Shown here: piece after piece, positions 7,847 to 16,348 of the stretch
Layout: every line of letters begins with the position of its first letter
Numbering within the stretch: the first letter of the stretch is position 1
NCBI GenBank assembly: GCA_964399955.1
Contig: CAYNST010000003.1
Span: 1-64,000, forward strand
Length of the DNA stretch: 64,000 bases
Direction of reading: 5' to 3'
Origin: CAYNST01 sp964399955
Lineage (GTDB): Bacteria; Pseudomonadota; Gammaproteobacteria; Pseudomonadales; Cellvibrionaceae
Made by a program: the position numbers and the translations under genes
Notes under the pieces: model-generated
Told to the model about the DNA's origin: nothing
The model's database searches: none
What the model saw: only the letters and a program-made list of their open reading frames with translations

Positions 7847-9196
7847 TCAGCTCATATTTTTGATGCTTAAGCTGTCCAGGTAGGCCTTGGGGTTTTCCGG
7901 GTCAAAAGTTTTGCCGTCAAAAAAGGTTTCTACGCCGCGCGAGGTGGATGCTGGAATGTCGCTTTCGGCAAGGCCCAGTTGTTTTGCGGCTTCGCGCCAG
8001 AGGTCTTCCCGGTTGACACTGTCAATCAAAGTTTTGGTATCTGTGCTTTCTGGCAGATAACCCCAGCGGATATCTTCGGTCAAAAACCAGAGGTCGTGAC
8101 TTTTGAAGGGGTAGGACGCCTGGTCCTTCCAGTATCTCATCTGGAACTCGCTGTCTTTCACTGCTTTGCCATTGCCGTAATCAAAATCACCTTTCATGCG
8201 CGCGATGACATCTTTGTAGGGGGCGTTGATCCAACGGCGCGAAGAGCATATTTTTGCAACCTCTTCCTTGTTTTCTGCATTTTCACAGTACATTTGCGCT
8301 TCCATGACCGCCATGATCAAAGCCTGGGTCGCCTTGGGGTATTTCTCTACGTAATCTGCGCGCAGGCCTAAGGATTTTTCCGGGTGGTTTTTCCACAGTT
8401 CGCCGGTTGTCAGCGCGGTATAGCCAATTTTTTGGTTGATGAGCTGCTCGTTCCAGGGCTCACAAACACAAAAGGTGTCCATGTTGCCCACCTTCATATT
8501 GGCAACCATCTGTGCCGGTGGCACAACGATGGTGGAAATGTCAGTGTTGGGGTTGATGCCGCCTGCGGCCAGCCAGTAGCGAATCCATAAATCGTGGGTT
8601 CCGCCCGGAAAAGTCATTGCGGCACTGATGGCCTTGCCGGATGCACGCTTGGCAGCCAGTGCGGCTTTGAAGGGGGTGGCATCCACGCCCAACTTGAGAT
8701 TGGCGTACTCATTACCTACCGAAATACACTGACCGGCAAGGTTGAGTCGTGCCACAATATTGATGGGAGTGGGAATATTGTTGGACGTCATGGCACCGCT
8801 TGAGATCAGATATGGCATGGGGGTCAGAATGTGTGCGCCGTCTATGCCATTTCTTTCTGAACCAAGCACCAGATTGTCGCGGGTTGTGCCCCAGGATGAC
8901 TGCTTAAGCACCTCTACATCGGGCATGCCGTATTTTTTGAAGAAGCCTTTTTCCAAGGCAACAAACAGCGGTGCGGCGTCGGTCAAGGCAATAAAACCCA
9001 GCTTTGCGCTGGTGGTCTCCGGGCCGTTTGAGCCTGCAGCCCAGGCCATGCTTCTGATTCCGGGTGTCATGAAGCTCAACATGGAAGCACCGCCGTAAAC
9101 AGCGGAGTTTTTCAAAAAGCCCCTGCGCTCAATGGATACTGCGTCGGCCGTGGAACTGGAGCGCGCTTCAACCAGGTTCTCTTCATTTTTGCTCAT
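7847..9196 (-). CDS. Tat-exported nitrate-type ABC transporter substrate-binding protein
   Basis: 449-residue NrtA/CmpA-family binding protein. The N terminus carries a twin-arginine signal: RRGFLKN at residues 24-30 followed by a hydrophobic stretch ending near AWAAG (about 51-55). The mature part has family segments such as KLGFIALTDAAPLFVALEKG, MTFPGGTHDLWIRYWLAAGG and FCVCEPWNEQL, which line the nitrate/bicarbonate pocket in NrtA/CmpA. It is the first gene of the operon with the ribosome site AGGAAG before the ATG. I cannot tell nitrate from nitrite, cyanate or bicarbonate from the sequence; linkage to NO-related genes favours nitrogen oxyanions. Confidence 0.92.
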   Translation of the reverse strand: MSKNEENLVEARSSSTADAVSIERRGFLKNSAVYGGASMLSFMTPGIRSMAWAAGSNGPETTSAKLGFIALTDAAPLFVALEKGFFKKYGMPDVEVLKQSSWGTTRDNLVLGSERNGIDGAHILTPMPYLISSGAMTSNNIPTPINIVARLNLAGQCISVGNEYANLKLGVDATPFKAALAAKRASGKAISAAMTFPGGTHDLWIRYWLAAGGINPNTDISTIVVPPAQMVANMKVGNMDTFCVCEPWNEQLINQKIGYTALTTGELWKNHPEKSLGLRADYVEKYPKATQALIMAVMEAQMYCENAENKEEVAKICSSRRWINAPYKDVIARMKGDFDYGNGKAVKDSEFQMRYWKDQASYPFKSHDLWFLTEDIRWGYLPESTDTKTLIDSVNREDLWREAAKQLGLAESDIPASTSRGVETFFDGKTFDPENPKAYLDSLSIKNMS

Positions 9197-9220
9197 GATT
9201 CACTTCCTGAAATAGAATTT

Positions 9221-9238
9221 CGCACCGTTTTGGGTGCG
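9221..9238 (-). promoter_or_regulatory. Dyad in the leader of the nitrate ABC operon
   Basis: CGCACC and GGTGCG form a perfect 6-bp dyad around GTTTTG, 25 bases before the binding-protein start codon. It resembles an NtrC half-site pair (GCACC-GGTGC) but with a 6-base rather than 5-base spacer, and would form an RNA hairpin in the leader. Either a DNA operator or an RNA element is possible. Confidence 0.35.
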
Positions 9239-9620
9239 TGAGGTTTTAGGTCCGGTGGCGTCCTGTTTGGGTTTGAATGAACAAGCCGAATTCCAACAGG
9301 TCATCCGTGACGCCCGCTTCTGAATTGCCTAAATCAAACTCTGTGCCAGAATGTGAAGCCCCAAAAGCGGGCGCGCAGCAGGTGTATAGCGCAATGATTT
9401 TCTTGGAATAATTGTTTCGCAGTGAATTTATTTAAGGCGGATGCGCCAAGTTGTGGCGCTGGATTGGAGGCGGGCATGCGCATAAGCAGCGCACAATTTT
9501 TGGGTTGGCCCCAAATTGGCGCTGTCACGGTGACGGATTTCAGTTGCAGACAAGGCGGTGTTGAAAACAGGGTGCTTTGATGAGCACAATAAAATGGGGC
9601 AGGCGCAATGGGTGTCAAAG

Positions 9621-9652
9621 CAGAAAAGGTGCCGCCCATTTCATCGGGCGGC
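9621..9652 (-). terminator. Intrinsic terminator after the reductase gene
   Basis: On the minus strand a 7-bp GC hairpin (GCCGCCC / GGGCGGC, loop GATGAAAT, 9631-9652) is followed by ACCTTTTC. It lies 12 bases beyond the stop codon of the flavoprotein reductase. Confidence 0.7.
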
Positions 9653-9664
9653 GGCGCGCAGGTT

Positions 9665-10630
9665 TCAGTTGCCGCAGGGCAGGAACACGTCGCTGCGGAT
9701 GTGTTGCATGCTGGCTCCCGCAAGAAAACACTGTTTTTTCAGTTTGCGCACAAAGCTCTCGCCGCCGCATAGATAGATGGCCATGCCCTTGGTGCTCGGA
9801 TAAAGCTCTTTAGTGAAGTTGTAAACGTCAGCCTGCACCGCGCCGCTAAAGTCTGGCGCGCTTGACTGGCACAGGTAGCTGACCTGGAGCTGAGGGTAAG
9901 CTGCAGCCAACTCCGCCAACTCATCCTGCAAATAAAAGCCGTGCGCTTCCCGTGCGGCACAGATCAGGTGAATACTGCCACTGTGGTTTTGCAGCAGGGC
10001 GTCACGGGCAATGCCGTACAGTGGAGCAAGTCCGGTGCCGCTGGCCAGCAGCAACAGTGGTTGATCCGGCGAGCCGGTCTCGTAGACACACTCGCCCATC
10101 GGGCCTTGCACCGTGAGCAGATCGCCGCTCGTCAATGACTGGATGACCTGCCCGCTGAAGCGGCCGCAGGGAATGTTGCGCACATGCAGTTCGATGAAAC
10201 CCTCGGAGGGAAGGCTGGCTATGGAATAGCTGCGCAGGTTTTGTGGGTCGAGCCAGATGTTTATGTACTGCCCGGGCACAAACGCCAGATCGGCTTCCAG
10301 TCGCAGGCGGGTGACCTGGGGAGTCAGCTGCTGACAATGGATAACCCGTGCCTGGGTTTTGGGCTTTACGGCACTGCTTCTTTCCACGCAAAGATCGGCC
10401 GCAGGATAACAGCTGCAGCTTAAGAACAAGCCCAACTGCTTTTGCGACGCTTTTAATCCGGCTTGCGCCTTGGCCGGAATGTCGCCTGCGGTCCCGCGCA
10501 GTATGCAGGACTGGCAGGCGCCGCCGCGACAGCCGTGCGGTATTTCCTTGCCGTTGCGCAGTAGCGCATCCAGAACGGATTCTCCGGCGGCCAGCTCGAA
10601 CCGTGCGCCCTCAAAATCAATGACCGACAT
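9665..10630 (-). CDS. [2Fe-2S] ferredoxin / FNR-type flavoprotein reductase
   Basis: Electron-transfer protein of 321 residues. The N-terminal plant-type [2Fe-2S] domain has Cys34, Cys39, Cys42 and Cys72 (C-x4-C-x2-C-x29-C). The C-terminal ferredoxin-NADP-reductase domain has the flavin motif RSYSIAS (133-139) and the nucleotide motif GTGLAPLYG (198-206). The layout is that of oxygenase reductases and CDP-6-deoxyglucoseen reductases. It follows the truncated haemoglobin gene by 46 bases and is probably co-transcribed, so I infer that it re-reduces the haem after NO dioxygenation, replacing the fused reductase domain of Hmp. It could instead serve an unlinked oxygenase. Confidence 0.85.
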   Translation of the reverse strand: MSVIDFEGARFELAAGESVLDALLRNGKEIPHGCRGGACQSCILRGTAGDIPAKAQAGLKASQKQLGLFLSCSCYPAADLCVERSSAVKPKTQARVIHCQQLTPQVTRLRLEADLAFVPGQYINIWLDPQNLRSYSIASLPSEGFIELHVRNIPCGRFSGQVIQSLTSGDLLTVQGPMGECVYETGSPDQPLLLLASGTGLAPLYGIARDALLQNHSGSIHLICAAREAHGFYLQDELAELAAAYPQLQVSYLCQSSAPDFSGAVQADVYNFTKELYPSTKGMAIYLCGGESFVRKLKKQCFLAGASMQHIRSDVFLPCGN

Positions 10631-10676
10631 TGCTCCCCCTTAAATAATGTTTGGCCGCCTGCAACAGTAAAAGCCT

Positions 10677-11054
10677 TTAGCGATTGAGAACATCGTCCTT
10701 GACGCTAAGTGCAATACCCGCAACCTCGCCAATGTCCTGCTCACTCACGCCCAGCTCTTGCAAGGTGCCGGCAAGGTGCTCTACCACCGCATCAAAATGC
10801 GTTTCGTTCAAGTTCATGTGTTTGTGCGCGGTGCGCATATCCGTGCCGCTGTAGGCATTGGGGCCACCAAAAGCCATGGTTAAAAAAGCTTTTTGCTTGC
10901 CGGCCTGGGCCTCCATGTCCACGGTATCAAAGAAGTGGCTGATGCGATCGTCACTGAGAACCTTGCGATAAAAAATATCCACGGCGGCGTCAACGGCGGG
11001 GGCACCGCCAATGCGTTCAAACAGCTTGGGTTGGGCTTCTGTTGAATTACTCAT
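10677..11054 (-). CDS. Group 1 truncated haemoglobin
   Basis: 125-residue 2-over-2 haemoglobin of the trHbN class. Landmarks are LFERIGG (11-17), Tyr29 at B10 in DIFYRKV, FLTMAFGGPNAYSG (57-70) and the proximal His77 in MRTAHKHM. Members with Tyr-B10 bind O2 tightly and several oxidise NO to nitrate. A good ribosome site (AGAGGAAC) precedes the ATG. The gene is divergent from nsrR, with an NsrR-type palindrome between them, and is followed by an NAD(P)H-type reductase, so a role in NO detoxification is a strong inference. Confidence 0.93.
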   Translation of the reverse strand: MSNSTEAQPKLFERIGGAPAVDAAVDIFYRKVLSDDRISHFFDTVDMEAQAGKQKAFLTMAFGGPNAYSGTDMRTAHKHMNLNETHFDAVVEHLAGTLQELGVSEQDIGEVAGIALSVKDDVLNR

Positions 11055-11122
11055 GGTTAGTTCCTCTGTGGTAGGTGACGACGATGCACAGTTGCAAAGC
11101 CGCAGGAGTCGGGCTATCTTTG

Positions 11123-11145
11123 AAGGTGTATATGATTTGCATGTT
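11123..11145. promoter_or_regulatory. NsrR-type operator between the haemoglobin gene and nsrR
   Basis: The 23-base site begins AAGGTGTATAT, has a central G, and ends ATTTGCATGTT. It agrees at 18 of 23 positions with the NsrR consensus that I recall from enterobacteria (AAGATGYATTT-N-AAATRCATCTT). It lies 69 bases upstream of the haemoglobin start and 154 bases upstream of nsrR, in the shared promoter region. Repression of both genes, relieved by NO, is expected. Confidence 0.75.
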
Positions 11146-11298
11146 CGGGAAGAAGATAGCGCCCCAGGCCGGTTATTTCAAGCGGTTTTTTTTATTCTGT
11201 GGTCAAAGCGTGCAAGCTGCCCAACCTTTGGCAAGAGGCGCCCGGGCGAAAACTGCTAAGATGACGTTAATTGTCTGCCTGAGACGAAGGTTTATGTT

Positions 11299-11736
11299 AT
11301 GCAGCTAACCCGCCACACCGATTACGGTCTGCGCATCCTGTTGTATCTGGCTTTAAAGCCGCCGGCCTACGTTGCCCGCATCGACGAGGTGACCGACGCC
11401 TTTGCGTTGTCGCGCAATCACGTAACCAAGCTGGTACATAAGCTGGCAAAATCCGGGCTCATCATCAGTCAGCGCGGCAATGGTGGCGGGTTTCGCTTGG
11501 GGCGCGACGCCAGTCAGATTCAGTTGGGTGAGGTGGTGCGTCTGTTGGAGAGCAACCTGCAGGCGGTGGACTGCAGTGCGCCGGAGCAGTGTGTGTTGCT
11601 GCCGGCGTGCCATTTGAAAGGCATTTTGGCCAATGCCATGGGCGCTTTTATGCGCGAGTTGGACGGCTATGTGTTGTCGGACCTGGTGGACCGTCAGCAG
11701 GCTGTAACAATTCTCAAATTCCAGGATCTTGCCTGA
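11299..11736 (+). CDS. nsrR: Rrf2-family NO-sensing repressor NsrR
   Basis: 145-residue Rrf2 regulator. It starts MQLTRHTDYGLRILLYLAL as in E. coli NsrR and has a winged helix (about residues 28-65, SRNHVTKLVHKLAKSG then RGNGGGFRLG). The iron-sulfur ligands Cys92, Cys98 and Cys104 have the NsrR pattern (C-x5-C-x5-C) rather than the IscR one. The [4Fe-4S] or [2Fe-2S] cluster is destroyed by NO, freeing target promoters. The gene is divergent from the haemoglobin-reductase pair. Its 3' end overlaps tail-to-tail with a short ORF that follows the SMC operon. Confidence 0.93.
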   Translation: MQLTRHTDYGLRILLYLALKPPAYVARIDEVTDAFALSRNHVTKLVHKLAKSGLIISQRGNGGGFRLGRDASQIQLGEVVRLLESNLQAVDCSAPEQCVLLPACHLKGILANAMGAFMRELDGYVLSDLVDRQQAVTILKFQDLA

Positions 11737-12001
11737 TTACCGCGCCTGTGTGTGTTTGTCCCTGGCCGGGCTGCAGCTTACTCATTTGCACCGCTTCCTG
11801 ATCCACAAAACGACCGCTGCTGCGCATGGCAGGCAAAAGAATCCGGTCGGCAAAAGCGCAGCCTGTCTGCCCTGGATCATTTTTGGCGGTGATCGTCAGC
11901 TGCAGGCGGGTCTGATTACGGTCGAGCTTATCGGCGAAGCCGTGCAGCAGCCAGGGCTCGTCCTTCAGCCACCGGGGCGGTGGCCGGCGCTCATTGCGCA
12001 C
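11714..12001 (-). pseudogene. Short ORF in the jetD/mksG position, possible gene remnant
   Basis: A GTG-started ORF of 95 residues overlaps the stop codon of the SMC gene by 11 bases. The first 45 codons read like real coding sequence with high GC3: PPPRWLKDEPWLLHGFADK and then LDRNQTRLQLTITAKN. The rest is less convincing and ends inside nsrR. The standard ATG at the SMC stop gives only nine codons. In Wadjet/MksBEFG operons this position is taken by the topoisomerase-like nuclease JetD/MksG of about 380-420 residues; nothing of that size exists here. I infer a 5' remnant of such a gene, but I cannot confirm homology. An intact small protein is the alternative. Confidence 0.4.
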
Positions 12002-15000
12002 CGGCCAGATCTTCCATGAAGTCCAGCAGGCCCTGGTGGCGTACCTGCTGGCGGTGGTTGGCCCAAAGAGCCTGAATCTTGGCCTGGTTGCAGACCTTGC
12101 GGTCCACCAGCACCCGGGTGTTGAGCTCGCCGATGGCGCGGGCGGTGGGGCATTTGCTGAATACAAACTGGTTGCTGATCAGGTCCATGAAGGGCCCGGA
12201 CTTGCTGGTGGGCATGATGAACAGCAGCTGCAGCCCCAGGCTTTCGGTGAGGTAGGCAATCACCTCGCGTGAGCGGGTTTCATCCATCTTGGAGAAGGCC
12301 TCGTCCACCAGCACCATGCGCAGGTGGGTATTGCCCTCGTCGAAGCGGAAGGCCGAGGTGACCGCCGCCGCGCGGATGATATAGGCCGGCGTCTCCAGCT
12401 GGCCGCCGGAACCGGTGCCGTACTGGCTCAGGGGGATGGGCGCCTTGCCCTCCGGCTCCTTGTAGATTTCGTAGTGCCGATAGTTGCGGTAATCGCTCAA
12501 GCGCCCCAGCTCCCGCAGGGCAATCTGCTCGTCCGGGTCCAGCAGCATTACCATCACCTTGTCGCGCACCGCACAGGCCTTGGCAGACAGCTCCGCCTCG
12601 AACAGGCTGGCGCCGTCGCCCAGGTTGGGCAGCTCGATCACCTCTTTGAAAAAGCGCCAGTATTCGCGGTACTCCGGCACCCAGTCGTAGGCAAAGTAGA
12701 AGCGCTCCCGGTCGGCGCCGAAGCGGTGGTGCTCCAGCTCTTTATTGAGGTCATCAAGAATGCGTTTGCCGTCGGTGATGGCTTGATAGATGGAGTGGCA
12801 CAAATTGGTGACAAAGGCGGTGTTGAAGCTGTCCTTGAGGGCAGAGAGCTTGTCGAACTTGTCCACCAGCACGTTGTTTTTCAGGCGGTTGTGCAGCAGG
12901 TCCACCTCGGCGCCCAGCCGGTTGAGGCGGCCAAAAAAAGCCTCACTGTGGCGCTCGCTCGGGCCGGTATCGTAGGCAATGCTGTCGCCGGTGGCGCACT
13001 GTTGGTTGTGCTGCAGCACGGCCTGGTAGAGCGCGCGCTCGGCGTTTTCCAGTTGCTCGCCCAACTGCTTGAGCTGCTCTTCCAACTCCCCACCGGAGGC
13101 GTCTGCCGCTTCGGCCTCCATCTGCGTGAGGGCCGCTTCGACATCAAAGTGCGGCCGGTGCGCACTGATGCGGTGAGCTGCCTGCTCCAGCTCGCCCAGG
13201 CGTTCGGTGAAAATATCCTGCGCCCGGGCCAGTTCCTGCACATGGCGCTCCCCGGTGCGGCTGCGCTCTTTCAAGCGGCCGGCGTCCTCGTTCAGCTCGC
13301 GAATTTGATCGTCCAGCTCGTTGTGCTGTTGTTTCAGCGCCTGCAGCTCGTCTTCCAGTTGCTGGAAGTCGGATAAATCCAGCTGGCGCAGCGCCGACTG
13401 GGTACTGGCCCACTGCCGGTGCAGCGCCAGCATGGCTTCGACGATTTCCAGACAGGCCACCGGTTTGATGGCGTCCACCCAGCGCAGTGCGGCATTGCCC
13501 GATTCCAGATACTGCTCCAGGCGATTGGCTTCTTCGATCAGCGCCTCGCCCTCGGCCAGTTTGGCGCGCAGGGCGCGCTCGCGGGCGGCCTGGCCAAACA
13601 CCAGCTCGCTGTCGTCCATGTCACAGCGCCACATACTGTAGTTGCCGGAGGCCATGCCCTCGGCGGTCAGACCGCGGGCGGTGGTGCGCAGCGTCTCGGC
13701 GTCGGCCACCATGGCGACACTGCCGTAGCTGGCCTTCAGGTAGAACTCGGCGGTCTTGTGGCTGAAGCTCATTACCTCGGTGATGGAATCCTTCGCCAGC
13801 GACAGGCGCTCGGCGTCGCGCTGGGCCTTGGCCCCCTGAATAACGCGGGCCTTGTTGCGGCGGGCGTCCGGCAGGGCACGCACAATGCGAATGGCTTCGG
13901 CTTCATAGTCCGCTTCCACAATGATGGAAAAGCGCGCGCCGCCGATGTAGCCTTCAATGGCCATCTGCCAGCGCGGGTCCAGCACCTCGATATAGTCACA
14001 CAGTACCTGTGGGTCTGCCGCCGGGCAGGCCTGACGGATGGCCGCCAGAGCGGTCTCGACGTAGCCGGGGTAGCTGACCTTGCGGTTCTCCAGCAGTTGA
14101 ATTTCGCGTTGCTTTTGCTTCAGCCGCAGGTTGAGGTCCTGGCGGCGGCGCTCGGCGCTGGCGGTGGCGCTGGCCAGTTGCTCGCGCACGCTGGGACCGG
14201 ATTCGGTGTTGTAGAGGTATTCCACCGCGCGCCGGTGGGCGGCTTCCGCCAGCCGTATCTGATCCAGATAGCTCTCCAGTGGCGCAATGTCTATCCAGTC
14301 CTGCCCCAACAGCTGGCTCAGGTCGATGCCGGTGCTGGCAGAGATGCTGATGGCCTCTTTGGCCAGTTGGCGAAAGGTCTTGTCCTCCAGCGCCGGCGCG
14401 TCCAGCCCGGGCGACTGGGAGTTCATGTGCTCCAGCAGGTGTTGCAGGGCCTGGGCGTTGCTGCCAAGCAGTTTGTCCTGCTGCATCAGGGGCGCGGTTT
14501 TGGCCACCAGTTGACGGTTGCACTCTTCCAGCCGTTGCTCCAGCTCGTCCTTGGTTTTCAACGCGGGTATGCCCTGCCTGCGGGCCTCCAGGGCGACGAT
14601 GGTCTCGTGTTTCTGGCGGCGGCGATCCACCGCCAGGCGCAGGCTTTCTTCGTTGGCGGCCACCGCCTCGCGCTCGTTTTGCTGGGCGCGTTTGGCGGCC
14701 AGGTAGGCTTTCTGGTTCTGCTGGGCGCGGCGGCTGGCTTCACGGTATTCCGCCAGGGCGCGATCCGTCCACAGGGTGACGTAGTCGGCGGCGTACTGCT
14801 TGGCCTGCTGCAGGGTGCCAATGGCGTTGCGAATGGCGCGGGTATCCTGCTCCATCTGGTGAATGGTCTTCATCAGCTCGGAGACGTTGCGGATGGCGTC
14901 GCCCAGGTCCTTGGGCTCCAGAATCTCGCGGGCGACAAATTCGTTGATGCTCTTGACCGGCTTGTAAGCCATGAAATTGGCAAAGGTGCGCGCCGCGTGC

Positions 15001-15632
15001 TTGGCCTCCCGGTCCGACACGGCATCAGTGCGCCCGCGCAGGGCGCCGTAAAGCCTGCGCAGGTAGACGCCTTTTTTGTCGTAAACCTCTACCGCGTTGC
15101 TGCCGAAGGACTTTTTCAGCTCCGTGGCCAGCTCGGTGATGGGCAGCACGTGGCGGCCGTCATCGCGGGTTTTGACAAAGTCCGGCAGGGTCAGCTGCTC
15201 GGCGGGCACGATGATAAAAAACAGCTCGCCCAGGCGGGCCTGGGCCTGAGGCCCGGCGCGGTCCAGGTGGGCGCGCATGCACAGCACGGCAGTAAACACC
15301 TCGCCGCTTTCACCCGGGGTGGGATGAAACACGCCGGCCACGTAGGAATCCGTGGTCCAGGGGCGGGCGTAGCTGCCGTCGTCGCAGCCGAGCACGTAGG
15401 AAGCCAGGGTGCGCACCTGCTTGCCGCCCCGCCCGCGCTGGGTGGTCTCGTCCTGGCCGGGGTTGTAGTTGAACAGGTTCTCGTGGGCCGCCGTCATCAG
15501 GGTTTGAATGGCGTCCGCGGCGGTGGTTTTGCCGGAGCCATTGCCGCCCGAGAAAAGATTGATGGGGCCAAAGTCGAATTCCAACTGCGGAATATTGCCC
15601 CAGTTGACCAGTACGGCACGCTTCAGAAACAT
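11991..15632 (-). CDS. SMC-like ATPase, JetC/MksB (Wadjet/MukB-type condensin)
   Basis: 1213-residue SMC protein of the MukB/MksB/JetC group. Walker A is SGGNGSGKTT (28-37) near the N terminus. Long coiled coils rich in Glu, Gln, Arg and Leu flank a central hinge-like segment (LDPRWQMAIEGYIGGARFS). The C terminus carries the ABC signature GSGGQLETPAYII and Walker B MVLVDEAFSKMDE. It would form a dimeric DNA-translocating ring with the kleisin JetA/MksF and JetB/MksE. The start overlaps the jetB stop by one base (TGATG), showing tight coupling. Such complexes act as plasmid-restricting Wadjet systems when JetD is present and as accessory condensins when it is absent. Confidence 0.9.
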   Translation of the reverse strand: MFLKRAVLVNWGNIPQLEFDFGPINLFSGGNGSGKTTAADAIQTLMTAAHENLFNYNPGQDETTQRGRGGKQVRTLASYVLGCDDGSYARPWTTDSYVAGVFHPTPGESGEVFTAVLCMRAHLDRAGPQAQARLGELFFIIVPAEQLTLPDFVKTRDDGRHVLPITELATELKKSFGSNAVEVYDKKGVYLRRLYGALRGRTDAVSDREAKHAARTFANFMAYKPVKSINEFVAREILEPKDLGDAIRNVSELMKTIHQMEQDTRAIRNAIGTLQQAKQYAADYVTLWTDRALAEYREASRRAQQNQKAYLAAKRAQQNEREAVAANEESLRLAVDRRRQKHETIVALEARRQGIPALKTKDELEQRLEECNRQLVAKTAPLMQQDKLLGSNAQALQHLLEHMNSQSPGLDAPALEDKTFRQLAKEAISISASTGIDLSQLLGQDWIDIAPLESYLDQIRLAEAAHRRAVEYLYNTESGPSVREQLASATASAERRRQDLNLRLKQKQREIQLLENRKVSYPGYVETALAAIRQACPAADPQVLCDYIEVLDPRWQMAIEGYIGGARFSIIVEADYEAEAIRIVRALPDARRNKARVIQGAKAQRDAERLSLAKDSITEVMSFSHKTAEFYLKASYGSVAMVADAETLRTTARGLTAEGMASGNYSMWRCDMDDSELVFGQAARERALRAKLAEGEALIEEANRLEQYLESGNAALRWVDAIKPVACLEIVEAMLALHRQWASTQSALRQLDLSDFQQLEDELQALKQQHNELDDQIRELNEDAGRLKERSRTGERHVQELARAQDIFTERLGELEQAAHRISAHRPHFDVEAALTQMEAEAADASGGELEEQLKQLGEQLENAERALYQAVLQHNQQCATGDSIAYDTGPSERHSEAFFGRLNRLGAEVDLLHNRLKNNVLVDKFDKLSALKDSFNTAFVTNLCHSIYQAITDGKRILDDLNKELEHHRFGADRERFYFAYDWVPEYREYWRFFKEVIELPNLGDGASLFEAELSAKACAVRDKVMVMLLDPDEQIALRELGRLSDYRNYRHYEIYKEPEGKAPIPLSQYGTGSGGQLETPAYIIRAAAVTSAFRFDEGNTHLRMVLVDEAFSKMDETRSREVIAYLTESLGLQLLFIMPTSKSGPFMDLISNQFVFSKCPTARAIGELNTRVLVDRKVCNQAKIQALWANHRQQVRHQGLLDFMEDLAGAQ

Positions 15633-16348
15633 CAGTGGTTTTCTCCGTCAAACAGACTGGTGTCCGCTGCATGTTGCGCGGGCGGGGCGATGGGGGCAGG
15701 GGCCTCGGGGCCGGCGGCCGGGTCGCCTGCGGCCAGGCTTGCCAGCACCTCGTCGCTGACAAAGCTGACAATGGCCGGCTGTATGCGCAGCCAACTCTCG
15801 TCGCTGTCCATGTCGTCATCGGCACTGATCTGGATCAGGCGCAGCTGGCGCAGGCGGCGAAACAGGTTTTTGCGCTCCACCTGCCCCTCTGGCAGGTTGC
15901 GGCCCAGCAGATTGCTCATGGCCAGGCTCAGCGCCTCCAGCGACAGCACCACCCGGCCGCGGTCGTCCACCTGGCCCTCGCGCAGGGCTTTTTCGTACTC
16001 GGCCCTGAGCACCAGAATTACCGCTACTTCCTGCTGGCTGGGCCGGGTGCGAAAGCCCCCGGCAAAGGGGCTGTCTTCGGCGTCCGGCAGGCCCGGCACC
16101 TGGGCGCCCGGCGGGTAAATGCGCACAAAGTTGAAGCGCCGCTCGTGGGCAATGCGAATGCCCAGCACCGCCAGGTAGTCCTCTACCAGGTCCGCGCACA
16201 GCAGGTAGCGGTCGTACAGAGTGGCCTCCACCTGGCTTTCGTCGCGGCAAATCACGCCGTAATCCAGCAGACGTACCAGCACCTCGGCATATTCGTCCTG
16301 GCGCAGGCCGGTGGGTTTCAGCTGTTCTTGGATGAAGGCGTCAATCAT
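15632..16348 (-). CDS. DUF4194 protein, JetB/MksE-type accessory subunit
   Basis: 238-residue winged-helix accessory subunit, the equivalent of MksE or Wadjet JetB. Family features are the N-terminal YAEVLVRLLDYGVICRDES, the middle KALREGQVDDRGRVVLSLEAL and the C-terminal VERKNLFRRLRQLRLIQI. The C-terminal tail after about residue 205 is rich in Ala and Pro and may be flexible. The ATG overlaps the jetA stop by four bases and the stop overlaps the SMC start by one, so the three genes form a strict translational unit. This subunit bridges the kleisin dimer. Confidence 0.85.
   Translation of the reverse strand: MIDAFIQEQLKPTGLRQDEYAEVLVRLLDYGVICRDESQVEATLYDRYLLCADLVEDYLAVLGIRIAHERRFNFVRIYPPGAQVPGLPDAEDSPFAGGFRTRPSQQEVAVILVLRAEYEKALREGQVDDRGRVVLSLEALSLAMSNLLGRNLPEGQVERKNLFRRLRQLRLIQISADDDMDSDESWLRIQPAIVSFVSDEVLASLAAGDPAAGPEAPAPIAPPAQHAADTSLFDGENH

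Larger units (their letters stand above)
9197..9664. other. 468-base intergenic region, leader of the nitrate operon
   Basis: No credible gene. It holds the operon leader with the dyad CGCACC-N6-GGTGCG at 9221-9238, a sigma-54-like element on the minus strand at 9334-9349 (TGGCAC-N5-TTGAT, with the -12 GC changed to GA), imperfect inverted repeats around 9492-9523, and the terminator of the reductase gene at its right end. Confidence 0.5.

Noticed and set aside
9334..9723. 129-codon minus-strand frame between the nitrate operon and the reductase
   Set aside because: It overlaps the terminator and the reductase end, is rich in Cys, Pro and Ala, and has no ribosome site or family.
13419..16118. 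Very long open frame (899 codons) on the plus strand opposite the SMC and DUF4194 genes
   Set aside because: It is the mirror of high-GC codon use in the real genes. The translation is low in complexity, rich in Gly, Ala, Gln and His, with no family match, while the minus strand has clear motifs.
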